Notes: generated by a model from the sequence alone, not told the origin. DNA of 64,000 nt from Providencia alcalifaciens (GCF_915403165.1 NZ_OU659204.1:2976001-3040000); one strand, 5' to 3'; positions 38,017 through 46,737 are shown, numbered from the stretch's first letter. A program made the numbers and translations.

Positions 38017-39681
38017 TTAAAACGAATACAACGATGCCACAGACTGACCTATTTTTTCAGCCAGATCTGAAGCGGCATATCTATCCATGACTATCTCAAT
38101 ATACGCAGCTGAATCTATTACTTCAGCCTGTTTAATGGCGAAATCTAACTCATCGCAAGTGGTGACTTTTTGGCAATACCAATCAGTGCACCCTAATGCC
38201 GCTGGCAATTGAGCATAATTCCACCGCGGTAAATCGTTATAGTAAGCTTCAGGCTCTTTACATAATAATCGTTCAATTAAATAACCATCATTATTAAGCA
38301 CAAAAACAATCGGTTTTAATCCAAAACGTGCAAACTGACTAATTTCTTGCGCCGTTAATTGATGTGAACCTTCCCCCGTCACTAAGATCACGCGCTTATT
38401 GGGTGCCGCAATTGCTGCGCCAAATGCCGCTGGCGTTGCCCAGCCAATTGACCCCCATAATGTTTGGTTATGAAACTGAGCATCTTTAGGCAGTAAAGCA
38501 AAAACCAACCCCATTGATGCAGTCCCTGTTTCTCCAATCACAATATCGTGCTCTTTGAACATTTTCTCTAAGCGCGGATACAAATATTGTGCAGTTATTT
38601 GCCCATTATCGCCTTGTCGAGGCTCACCCAATCCTTGAGCTGCAATACCGTGATGTTTTAACGAAGGTGCTAATATTTGCAGTTTATCCAATACCTCTTT
38701 CATCCTCACATTTGGGTAAATCGCAGACCCCACTTTCACTTGATCCGCTAAAATATTAATACCTTGATCAGGGGAAATCGATGCCGTAAAACTGCCTGAA
38801 TTGAAATCCGTTAATACCGCGCCAATGCCTAAAATACAGTCGCAACTTTCAACAAACTCTCCCACTTGAGCATTCATTAATTTGCCATTATAAATTCCCA
38901 TATATGTCGGGTTAGATTCGCTCACGATGCTTTTATCCATAAACATCGTCGCATACGGCAGCCCTGTCTTATCAATAATTGCCTGCACATCATCCGAATA
39001 TCCTAGACGCGCTGCCAGGATCCCCGGAATAATACAGGCTTTTTGGCTGGCATTGAGTTTATCTACAATGGCATTCACTGCTGCATCAAGTGACTGCTCA
39101 TCACTTTTCGGTGGTTCAGTTTTTTCATTTTGAGCAGATTTTTTATGTTGTGCATTAGCAATGACTGGCATCACCGCGTAATCAGATGGGATCCCCATAT
39201 AGACTGGGCGACGCTCCTTCAGCGCAGTGGTAATTAATCGCTCGGTTTCATCAATGCAATTTTCTGGGGTCAATATCGCATGAGCACAGCTCAAATGCTG
39301 GCTTATTTGATAAAACACATCAAAATCACCGTTACCTAAAGTATGGTGAACAAGACGATGGTTTTTCTGAACAGCACTCGCGGGCATTCCCACTAAATGG
39401 AAGACCGGTAAATGCTCAGCATAAGACCCCGCAAGACCATTCAACGCGCTGAGTTCACCCACGCCAAATGTTGTCGAAAGTGCCGCAACGCCTTTGATTC
39501 TTGCGTAACCATCCGCGGCATAAGCGGCATTTAACTCATTACAGTTACCAATCCAACGCAATGTTTCACTTGCACAAACTGCATCTTCAATAGGAAAAGC
39601 ATAGTCACCTGCGACCCCAAAAACTTCGTTGATCCCCAAGGTTTGCAAGCGCTCAAGAACATATTCGATAACCGTTTTCAT
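38017..39681 (-). CDS. Pyruvate/indolepyruvate decarboxylase-type ThDP enzyme, copy 2
   Basis: 554 residues, clearly paralogous to the enzyme at 35044-36699 over its full length (same GVAGDYAFPI, GNCNELNAAYAADGYAR, HHTLGNGDF, LWGSIGWATPAA and NNDGYLIER segments). The cofactor motif is again GEGSHQ rather than GDGS. An insertion rich in Lys/Glu (QHKKSAQNEKTEPPKSDEQ) separates the first and second domains near residues 173-195. It is divergent from a LysR gene that probably controls it. Confidence 0.86.
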   Translation of the reverse strand: MKTVIEYVLERLQTLGINEVFGVAGDYAFPIEDAVCASETLRWIGNCNELNAAYAADGYARIKGVAALSTTFGVGELSALNGLAGSYAEHLPVFHLVGMPASAVQKNHRLVHHTLGNGDFDVFYQISQHLSCAHAILTPENCIDETERLITTALKERRPVYMGIPSDYAVMPVIANAQHKKSAQNEKTEPPKSDEQSLDAAVNAIVDKLNASQKACIIPGILAARLGYSDDVQAIIDKTGLPYATMFMDKSIVSESNPTYMGIYNGKLMNAQVGEFVESCDCILGIGAVLTDFNSGSFTASISPDQGINILADQVKVGSAIYPNVRMKEVLDKLQILAPSLKHHGIAAQGLGEPRQGDNGQITAQYLYPRLEKMFKEHDIVIGETGTASMGLVFALLPKDAQFHNQTLWGSIGWATPAAFGAAIAAPNKRVILVTGEGSHQLTAQEISQFARFGLKPIVFVLNNDGYLIERLLCKEPEAYYNDLPRWNYAQLPAALGCTDWYCQKVTTCDELDFAIKQAEVIDSAAYIEIVMDRYAASDLAEKIGQSVASLYSF

Positions 39682-39772
39682 AATGTAATTCCTAATAATA
39701 ATTTCGACTGATTATTCAGCCTTTTATTATTATTAGCCCTAATGTTACATTAACGGAAATTATTTATAATTA

Positions 39773-39784
39773 TTATAGCTATAA
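39773..39784. promoter_or_regulatory. Candidate LysR operator
   Basis: TTATAGCTATAA, a perfect 12-bp palindrome in the 124-bp divergent gap between the copy-2 decarboxylase and its LysR neighbour, 22 bp before the LysR start; suited to autoregulation and control of the decarboxylase. Confidence 0.45.
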
Positions 39785-39805
39785 CAAAATGTAATAGAGG
39801 TCACG

Positions 39806-40702
39806 ATGGACATTCGAGGATTACGCTACTTTGTCGAAGTGGTACAACAAAATAACTTTAGCCGAGCGGCAGACAAATTATGCGTCACCCAACCAGCAAT
39901 CAGCCGCAGCATTCAAAAATTAGAACAAGAACTTGAAACGGCCTTACTGATCCGCGAGACCGACGGTGTGAAACTGACCGATGATGGTGAGATTTTATTT
40001 CGCCATGCTCAGCAAATTTTGGCGCAATTCGACAGTCTTAATAACGCACTAAAAGACAAATCAGGTCCTCTCACAGGGGTCTTGAAGGTCGGTTTACCGC
40101 CTGTTATCGCTTCGACCTATTTTGCCGATATCATCATGGTATTTAGCCAAAAATATCCACAAGTCGAGTTGCAGATCATTGAATTAAGTTCAAACCATAT
40201 GATGAATGCCATGCTCAAAGGAGACATAGAAACGGCTGCGGTAATGTCTCCATTTGATGAACAACAATTTCATTTATACCGATTTGCTACCGACCGATTG
40301 ATGCTATTAGTGAACAATAAGCATCCATTATCCACCCAAAATAGTGTTAAGTTTGCAGAAATTCTGAATGAACCATTTATCTTCTTTCAAGATAGTTTCC
40401 GAATTAATGAGTTAATTGTTAATGCATGCGGGATTCATGGTAAAAAACCGATTATCGCAGGACGTAGTGGGCATATAGATCTTGTGATGGCAATGGTACG
40501 TGCAGGAGTTGGTGTAACATTACTCCCTGAAGGTATGTGGAAAAAGAATCATATTGGGGGGCTTTCTATTATTCCAATTACAGAGCCTGTTTTGGCCTAT
40601 GAGCTAGCATTGGCAACATTAAAAGAGTCCCATCCAAGCCGCCGGGCAATAGCATGGAATGAATTAGCGTTGGAAATGTTGAATATGCCCTCATCATTAT
40701 GA
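39806..40702 (+). CDS. LysR-family regulator divergent from the copy-2 decarboxylase
   Basis: 298 residues: HTH block MDIRGLRYFVEVVQQNNFSRAADKLCVTQPAISRSIQKLEQ at the N-terminus and a complete substrate-binding domain. The ATG follows GAGG. It likely controls the divergent 2-keto acid decarboxylase. Its last 26 codons (from TLKESHPSRRA) occur again in diverged form at 41935-42018, beyond rlmF, which is unusual and marks a rearrangement here. Confidence 0.9.
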   Translation: MDIRGLRYFVEVVQQNNFSRAADKLCVTQPAISRSIQKLEQELETALLIRETDGVKLTDDGEILFRHAQQILAQFDSLNNALKDKSGPLTGVLKVGLPPVIASTYFADIIMVFSQKYPQVELQIIELSSNHMMNAMLKGDIETAAVMSPFDEQQFHLYRFATDRLMLLVNNKHPLSTQNSVKFAEILNEPFIFFQDSFRINELIVNACGIHGKKPIIAGRSGHIDLVMAMVRAGVGVTLLPEGMWKKNHIGGLSIIPITEPVLAYELALATLKESHPSRRAIAWNELALEMLNMPSSL

Positions 40703-40835
40703 ACCATAATAATGGGTTATAACTGAATAGCCACCAACTTGATAGACACCTTTAAGTTAGACAAGCTTGTTTTAGGAAAACATATTGAGAATAACGCGAC
40801 ATGCAGAAATTGAAAGGGAAATGCGAGATTTTATT

Positions 40836-40859
40836 GGTGCCGGTTAAATAACCGACACC
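40836..40859 (-). terminator. Terminator of rlmF
   Basis: GGTGCCGGTTA / TAACCGACACC stem (one mismatch, 2-base loop); on the minus strand followed by AATAAAAT. Immediately downstream of the rlmF stop. Confidence 0.75.
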
Positions 40860-40866
40860 AGAGAAA

Positions 40867-41877
40867 TTAACGCCAGCGTTCTGCCGCCCAGGCGACCTGC
40901 TGTTGTGCGTCGTGGAAAGTCCAGGCCACGAAGCGACTGATTTTTTGCCCCTGCGCCATTTCAATGGTACGGACTTCGGCCGCCCCCACCTGCTTCAACG
41001 CGTGATAAATCGAAGGCAAGGTCGTGCTTTTAGAAATCAACGAGGTAAACCACAGGCAGTTTTGCGCTAGGCTAACGCTCTCCTCTACCATTTTGCGTAC
41101 AAAGGCTTCTTCACCGCCTTCACACCATAGCTCTTTATTTTTTCCACCAAAGTTCTGTACCGGCGTGTCGGCTACCTCGCCTTTACCCAGCTTGTGCAGT
41201 TTGCGGCGGGTGCTGGCTTGCGCTTCCTGTTCAGAGCTATGGAACGGAGGATTACACATTGTGGCATCAAATTTCTCCGCCACGCCGATGATGCCGTTCA
41301 AAATAAATTCGGATTGTTTTTGCAAACGCAGACGCACGCTGTTTCTCAGCGTCGGATTCATCTCCACGATCATTTTGGCCGCATTGAGCGATACTGGTTC
41401 AACCTCCGAACCGGTAAAACGCCAGCCGTATTCACGCAGGCCAACGATCGGATAAATACAGTTGGCACCAACGCCCACATCAAGGATAGCCACGCCTTTA
41501 CCTCGAGGGATCTCACCGCCGTTGCTAGTCGCCAGCAGGTCAGCCAGATGGTGCAAATAGTCGGCACGCCCGGGGATCGGCGGGCACAGATAACCGGCGG
41601 GAATGTCCCAGTGTTCGATGCCATAAAAATGTTGCAGCAACGCACGGTTGAGCATTTTAACTGCCGTAGGATCGGCAAAATCTACCGAGATGTCGCCCCA
41701 TGCGTTCGGTTTGACGAACGGCTCCAGTGCAGGACAACTGGCGATCAACGCCGGGAAATCATAGCGCGAGCGATGACGGTTACGCGGGTGCAAACCGCTT
41801 TTCTGCTGCGGGAAGGTTTTCTTTTTTTCCACCGTGACGGGCTCTCTTAAAGGTATTTCTGACGCGTACGATACCAT
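40867..41877 (-). CDS. rlmF: 23S rRNA m6A1618 methyltransferase RlmF
   Basis: 336 residues from the ATG at 41877; a GTG at 41832 (before EKKKTFPQQ) or the TTG at 41895 are alternative starts. Family signature SGLHPRNRHRSRYDF, NAWGDISVDFADP, CPPIPGRADYLHHLADLLA, SAM motif ILDVGVGANCIYPIVG, catalytic NPPFH, and the GGKNKELWCEGGEEAFVRKMVEES block. Methylates A1618 of 23S rRNA at N6. The gene is visibly more G+C-rich than its surroundings and reads like a Serratia/Yersinia-type version, with a duplicated LysR 3' end on its far side, so it seems to have been inserted here by transfer. Confidence 0.92.
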   Translation of the reverse strand: MVSYASEIPLREPVTVEKKKTFPQQKSGLHPRNRHRSRYDFPALIASCPALEPFVKPNAWGDISVDFADPTAVKMLNRALLQHFYGIEHWDIPAGYLCPPIPGRADYLHHLADLLATSNGGEIPRGKGVAILDVGVGANCIYPIVGLREYGWRFTGSEVEPVSLNAAKMIVEMNPTLRNSVRLRLQKQSEFILNGIIGVAEKFDATMCNPPFHSSEQEAQASTRRKLHKLGKGEVADTPVQNFGGKNKELWCEGGEEAFVRKMVEESVSLAQNCLWFTSLISKSTTLPSIYHALKQVGAAEVRTIEMAQGQKISRFVAWTFHDAQQQVAWAAERWR

Positions 41878-41895
41878 ATACCCTAGAGCTTTCAA

Positions 41896-42479
41896 GTTGC
41901 AGCTAACAGCTCGGGATGAGACCGTATTAAGCCTGCATTAAAAGAATCCCATCCAAGTCGTCGGGCTACGGCATGGATCGAGTTAGCGTTGGAAATGTTG
42001 AATACACATTCATCATGAGTTCAATTAAGTTTCGCCCACCGGTAATGCGATTAACATTTCTAGGGATGACAAGCCCACAGAAGAATCTTTTTTAAATAGG
42101 AGGTTTTTCATAATAGCCTCTCAAATTTAAAGGAAAGTGAATGCAATGAAGTTCTTATTTTATTAGGATTTAATTCAATATCCCGTTTTATACATTTATT
42201 TAAAACTAATTCAATCGATTTATTAATTCATCAACGTATGAGAAAAAACCTTCGCAATCTCAAAAAAAAATATCACTTATTTGAAATTAAATTAATTCAA
42301 ATTATTCCTCATGAAAAAATTTAAATGCGATCTAGTTTAATTAATTCCAGCAATAAGCACCTCATGTCAATTCAATAAAATATTTATTAACTTCAGAGTT
42401 GACATTCAATGTAAAATTCACATATAACTAACATTCAATTAACGCGAACTCCCATTTCAATCAACATACTGATATATAT
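41896..42479. other. Intergenic region with repeat end and LysR remnant
   Basis: 584 bases. It starts with CTTTCAAGTTGCAGC (41889-41903), which resembles the outer arm of ERIC-type elements (compare GCTGCAACTTGAAG at 46823-46836), then the LysR 3' remnant (41935-42018). From about 42100 it is extremely AT-rich and gene-free up to the oxygenase gene; the oxygenase-operon promoter should be here. No clear ribosome site precedes 42480. Confidence 0.55.
41935..42018 (+). pseudogene. 3' fragment of a LysR-type regulator gene
   Basis: Encodes ALKESHPSRRATAWIELALE and six further residues before TGA, matching the C-terminus of the regulator at 39806-40702 (40617-40702). Many differences are at third codon positions, so it is a diverged homologue rather than a fresh copy. 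No upstream part of the gene remains; the boundary falls at about 41934, next to the rlmF segment. Confidence 0.85.
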
Positions 42480-43307
42480 ATGACCTTCATTAATAGAAAT
42501 AATAAATTCCCTTTTGATTTTAGTTTTGATGTATCAAAAGTACAGATTAACATTGATTCCTTAATAAATATTCCCTTTGATAAACTAAATACTTTAATTG
42601 ATTGTTTGAACCAATATGGATTTACCATTGTTGACTTTGGTGAAAATAAAATTCAACTAGACGAATTTCTACATCTTAAATTTTTATTTGGTAATCCAAA
42701 ATCACACCCTAGAGCAGATTTTAATGGCGTTGTTCCTATAAATTCCTTTAATCCGTTAAAAGGGCATCTTGATTCTACAAATTCAGAACATCAGCTACAC
42801 ACAGATGGTTCTTTTTCATCATCTCCTGGGGATATTCTAGCTCTTCAATGTAATATCGCATCTAAAGTTGGCGGCTTATCGATTATTGCTAGTGCGCAGG
42901 CTGCTTACATACATATAAAAGAAAAATTTCCAGATACATATCATTTGGTTCATTCTAAAGATGCTATTGAAATTAAAAGGAATTCACAAAAAACGTTAGC
43001 ACCGATTTATGATCTACATAACGGTAGATCTAAAATTAGATTCCGATTTCCAGATGGTGCAGCAGAGATAACACCAAGCGAGGAAGTGGCACCTATATAT
43101 AAAGAATTATGTGAATTTTTTAAAAATAATAATAATGTAGTGACATTCCAGCTTCATAACAATCAAATGTTAATTGCTGACAATGGTTCTATTGTCCACG
43201 GAAGAACTAAATATCCAGAATCTGAATTAAGGGACCTAAGAAGGCTTAATTTGGATGGTAATGGAATATTGAATGGAAAAGTTCAATACGGAATAAAATT
43301 AGATTAA
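42480..43307 (+). CDS. TauD/TfdA-like Fe(II)/2-oxoglutarate-dependent oxygenase
   Basis: 275 residues. The metal facial triad is His107-x-Asp109 (HTDGSF) and His240 (VHGRTKY), with Arg254/Arg255 (DLRRLNLDG) to bind 2-oxoglutarate. Size and motif spacing fit the TauD/TfdA/clavaminate-synthase group, which hydroxylates small acids or decarboxylates 2-oxoglutarate while doing so. First gene of an AT-rich operon with 17 bp to the dehydrogenase. No obvious ribosome site; the ATG lies in a TATATATATG stretch. Substrate unknown. Base composition differs sharply from rlmF upstream, pointing to transfer. Confidence 0.82.
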   Translation: MTFINRNNKFPFDFSFDVSKVQINIDSLINIPFDKLNTLIDCLNQYGFTIVDFGENKIQLDEFLHLKFLFGNPKSHPRADFNGVVPINSFNPLKGHLDSTNSEHQLHTDGSFSSSPGDILALQCNIASKVGGLSIIASAQAAYIHIKEKFPDTYHLVHSKDAIEIKRNSQKTLAPIYDLHNGRSKIRFRFPDGAAEITPSEEVAPIYKELCEFFKNNNNVVTFQLHNNQMLIADNGSIVHGRTKYPESELRDLRRLNLDGNGILNGKVQYGIKLD

Positions 43308-43324
43308 ATAATAAGAGATGAATT

Positions 43325-44299
43325 ATGGAAAATATTATAAAAATAGTTATTACCGGATCAGCTGGTAAAATCGGCTCAAGTATTGCATTTAGAATAGCTG
43401 CTGGGGAATTATATGGCTCGGAACAAAAAATAGATTTGCATCTTTTAGAAACATCAAAAGGAATGGAAGCTTTAAAAGGTATTGTAATTGAATTAGAAGA
43501 TTCAGCTTTCCCATTACTAAACAAAATCGTGGCGACGGATGTAAATGATATAGCATTTACTGATGCAGATATAGCACTATTAATAGGCTCGACCCCTAGA
43601 ACAAAAGGAATGGAAAGAGGAGACTTACTTGAAGAAAATGCAGCCATTTTTAGGGAGCAAGGAAAATCTATAAATAAGTGTGCCAAAAAATCAGTGAAAG
43701 TTGTCGTTGTAGGAAATCCAGCGAATACTAATGCTTTCATTGCCTATAATAATGCAAAAGATATAAATCCAAAGCAATTTACAGCTCTTATGCGTCTCGA
43801 CCATAATAGAGCGGTATCTCAATTAGCACTAAAAACCAATTCAAGAATTGAAGACATTAATGGTGTAATTGTTTGGGGGAATCATTCTTCAACCCAATAT
43901 CCTGATCTAAGATTTACAACTATAAAAAATCAGTTAGCACATTCGATTTTAGATAATAACTGGATAAAACACACCTATATTAAAAAAGTGGCTAATCGTG
44001 GTGCTGAAATTCTAGAAACCAGACCTTATTCAGCAGTGCATGGTGCTGTCTCCGCCACTTTAGATCATATGCGTGATTGGATATTCGGTTCGAATGGGAG
44101 ATGGCGAACTATGGCCGTTATTTCCAACGGTGAATATGGTATTCCAGCTGGATTAATATTTGGAATGCCTGTGGTTTGTCATAACGGTGACTATCAAATA
44201 GTTGATAATATTATCATTGACTCATTTAGCAAGAATAAAATTGAAGAGTCAATTCAAGAGCTGCAATCAGAAAGTTTTCAAGTATCAAATTATTTATAA
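43325..44299 (+). CDS. Malate dehydrogenase-like NAD-dependent 2-hydroxyacid dehydrogenase
   Basis: 324 residues of the type-2 malate dehydrogenase group. NAD loop TGSAGKIGSSIAF (10-22), acidic end of strand 2 (LLE), the mobile-loop segment STPRTKGMERGDLLEENAAIF with substrate-binding Arg residues, Asp159 and Arg162 in LDHNRA, and catalytic His187 in WGNHSSTQYPD. All catalytic residues for oxidising a 2-hydroxy dicarboxylate are kept. Being in an operon with an oxygenase and PrpF-like isomerase, it likely acts on a special hydroxyacid rather than in the citric acid cycle. The host's own mdh would be elsewhere. Confidence 0.85.
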   Translation: MENIIKIVITGSAGKIGSSIAFRIAAGELYGSEQKIDLHLLETSKGMEALKGIVIELEDSAFPLLNKIVATDVNDIAFTDADIALLIGSTPRTKGMERGDLLEENAAIFREQGKSINKCAKKSVKVVVVGNPANTNAFIAYNNAKDINPKQFTALMRLDHNRAVSQLALKTNSRIEDINGVIVWGNHSSTQYPDLRFTTIKNQLAHSILDNNWIKHTYIKKVANRGAEILETRPYSAVHGAVSATLDHMRDWIFGSNGRWRTMAVISNGEYGIPAGLIFGMPVVCHNGDYQIVDNIIIDSFSKNKIEESIQELQSESFQVSNYL

Positions 44300-44316
44300 A
44301 GATAAGGTAAAATCAA

Positions 44317-45384
44317 ATGAAATATTCAGTAAAAACCATATTAATGAGAGGTGGTGTTGCTAGAGGTGCTTTTTTTAATGAAAGCGATTTACCTCAAGAC
44401 ACTGAAGAAAGAAATTCATTTTTTCTATCAGCTTTTTCCTCTCCATTAGACTGCCAAAATGATGGAATAGGAGGAGGTAGCCTTACATCGAATAGGATTG
44501 CCATTATAAAAAAATCAAATAATAATGCAGATATTGATTTTACTTTTGCACAAGTGCTACCCGATGAAAATAAAGTTGATTACTCATCAAATTGTGGAAA
44601 TATGTTAGCTGCTGCGGGACCATATGCAATAGAGGCTGAAATCATAGTTCCAAAAATAAATAATGATAAAATTAAATTAAAGATTTACAATAAAAATACA
44701 GATTCGTTTGTTAATTCAACATTCCGTATTGAGAATGGAACAGTTAAATATGCCGGTGATACTTTATTAGATGGTATTCAACGTAAATATTCACCTATAG
44801 AATTAGACTTTGGAAATGCTATTGGATTAGCTACCGGAAAGGTATTCCCAACAGGTTCAAAAGTAGACACAATCTGCGGGATAGATACTACATGCATTGA
44901 TGCCGCAATGCCGATCATTATAATACGCTCAATAGATTTAGGCCTTACTGGCCTAGAATCAAAGCAAGAAATAGATGATAACATAGATTTAAAAAGCAAA
45001 CTTTTGAAAATACGCCTTCAAGCAGGGATATTAATGGGATTTGATAACGTCAAAGATATGGCTATACCAAAAATTTGTATTTTTACACACCCAAGCGATG
45101 GTGGTACTGTTGCTGCCAGATATATTGATCCTATATTCTGTCATCCTCAATTTGGAATCACAGCAGGACTAGCTTTGGCTACTGCTGCTAAAATACCAGG
45201 AACTAATATAAATGAATATCTTAAACCAGATAATAATATTGAGAAATTTATAATAGAACACCCAAGTGGTACCCTGCCTTTAACACTAAATATAAAAATT
45301 GATAATGATGCTATATTTCTAAATAAAGCAGCAAACATCACAACAGCAAAAAAAATATTTAATGGTATTTTATATGCTGAATAG
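44317..45384 (+). CDS. PrpF/DUF453-family isomerase
   Basis: 355 residues. PrpF-fold signatures: N-terminal ILMRGGVARGAFF (usually RGGTSKGVFF; the TSK is VAR here), NCGNMLAAAGPYAI with the catalytic Cys near residues 92-94, and HPSGTLPLTLNI near the end. Family members shift double bonds or change cis/trans form in unsaturated tricarboxylates: methylaconitate isomerase PrpF, aconitate isomerase, oxalomesaconate tautomerase GalD. The altered lysine position suggests a different substrate or mechanism. It starts 18 bp after the dehydrogenase (AAGG site) and overlaps the TSUP transporter gene. Confidence 0.82.
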   Translation: MKYSVKTILMRGGVARGAFFNESDLPQDTEERNSFFLSAFSSPLDCQNDGIGGGSLTSNRIAIIKKSNNNADIDFTFAQVLPDENKVDYSSNCGNMLAAAGPYAIEAEIIVPKINNDKIKLKIYNKNTDSFVNSTFRIENGTVKYAGDTLLDGIQRKYSPIELDFGNAIGLATGKVFPTGSKVDTICGIDTTCIDAAMPIIIIRSIDLGLTGLESKQEIDDNIDLKSKLLKIRLQAGILMGFDNVKDMAIPKICIFTHPSDGGTVAARYIDPIFCHPQFGITAGLALATAAKIPGTNINEYLKPDNNIEKFIIEHPSGTLPLTLNIKIDNDAIFLNKAANITTAKKIFNGILYAE

Positions 45385-46167
45385 TATTTCATCAGCATTA
45401 TCACCAGAACTTAGCATTTGGATTATATTCTCTATCATTTTAGTTATTGCGTTATCTTCATTCATTCATGGTTTAATAGGTGTTGGTTTTCCTTTAATAT
45501 CCACCCCTTTAATCGCTGCTTTGACTGATATAAAAACTGCTGTGATTATAACTATAGTGCCAAATATAATTTTGAATTTGATAATCATTTTCCGAAAGAG
45601 TGATTGGAGGGAAACAATAAATAAATTCATCTTCATTGCGACTTGTGTTACTGCTGGCACTATGTTGGGCAGTAAAATTTTGATTCATTCAAGTGAAATA
45701 TTTTTAAAAGGGATACTTGTTTTCATGTTGGTCATGGCTGTGTTGACAACCAATAAAAAAAATTTCAATTAAAGCAATATAACTTATCAGGTAAATTTTC
45801 ACAGTTTCTATTTGGATTTACCGCCGGAATAATGGGTGGGGCAGTAAATATATCCGTTCCTTTTTTAACAATATACTTTACTAATACCGAGTACTCTCCA
45901 GCTGTAATGTCTCAAGCATTTAATGTGTGCTTTATATTTAGTAAGATCAGCCAAGCATTTATCCTTGGAATTGATGGGAAATTTGGGCTGTTAGAGATAC
46001 TGATTGGTATATTCTTAAGCTTGGTAGCAATAAAATCACAAAAACCAGGACTAAAATTACAGGATCGTATTAGCAAAGAGGTTTATAAAAAATATTTAAA
46101 TGTTTTTACTATTTTAATAACATTCTTTGTCTCCATTGATTTTATATATTCAGTCGTTATTCTGTGA
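45374..46167 (+). pseudogene. TSUP (TauE/SafE) family transporter, frameshifted at an A8 tract
   Basis: Two overlapping frames together give a ~264-residue TSUP membrane protein. Frame one (from the ATG at 45374, overlapping the PrpF-like stop) runs through FIHGLIGVGFPLISTPLIAAL and SDWRE to a stop at 45772; frame two continues with KQYNLSGKFSQFLFGFTAG, then GGAVNISVPFLTIYF and the last helices to 46167. The switch needs one extra base, or a -1 slip, at eight A residues (45755-45762). Homologues export sulfite, sulfoacetate or organic anions. Whether it is dead, or expressed by polymerase or ribosome slippage, cannot be decided by reading. Confidence 0.8.
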
Positions 46168-46210
46168 ACTAGATTTTTGCATTAGTATTATGAAATGAGT
46201 TTTTAATCTT

Positions 46211-46246
46211 CATGACTCTAGCCCTTTATAAGGGGCTAGGGTCATG
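46211..46246. terminator. 36-bp palindrome after the oxygenase operon
   Basis: CATGACTCTAGCCCTTTATA pairs with its mirror AAGGGGCTAGGGTCATG (few mismatches). It lies 44 bp past the TSUP stop and is probably the operon terminator, though no T run follows. Confidence 0.6.
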
Positions 46247-46368
46247 CCACTAAAATAGAAAAGTGACTTCTTTAGTACTAATGTAACCTATAATATAGAG
46301 GAATTTATCGTGGAATATTCATACCCAAAGTCGATGTAAGCTGCATATTTTGTTGCCCCCCCACCACG

Positions 46369-46596
46369 CAATAACATTGCGAGGTAAATTCCCCGTTATT
46401 AGCAGTACAAGTTTTCCCTTAACTGGGCTACTATGAGGGTCGCAAACGCCCTTTCAACTTTCCGCGAATTCACCCTAACAACAAGATAAAATAGCGTTTA
46501 CGCCGAAAGTCAAAAGCCCATAAATACATCAAATATTCAACAAGTTAAAAACATGACAGAAAACCAAAGTTTCGAATCCCATACACCTATGATGCA
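46369..46596 (+). repeat. Direct repeat (left copy) of the mutS leader and first 14 codons
   Basis: 228 bp matching 53853-54080 with only two differences seen by eye (AACAACAAG versus AACAAAAAG, and CACCTATG versus CACCAATG). It includes the mutS promoter region, its ATG (46553) and codons to MM. It breaks off at ATGATGCA, where the island sequence begins. Confidence 0.95.
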
Positions 46597-46737
46597 TGGG
46601 TGTGTTAGCGTTGAAATATAACGATATTTATTAGTTTTTAAACAAAACCTATAATTTAACCTACACTTAATTAATTTGTTGATTTATAGGTAGTTATTAT
46701 TTTATTTAACCTAGCCACTGCTTATACTCTAAATAAT

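Noticed and set aside
41194..41850. 218-codon frame on the plus strand across rlmF
   Set aside because: Antisense shadow caused by the G+C-rich codon use of rlmF, which is a clear family match.
46355..46362. Run of seven C residues as a phase-variation tract
   Set aside because: It lies outside any gene and away from an identifiable promoter, so no switch can be argued.
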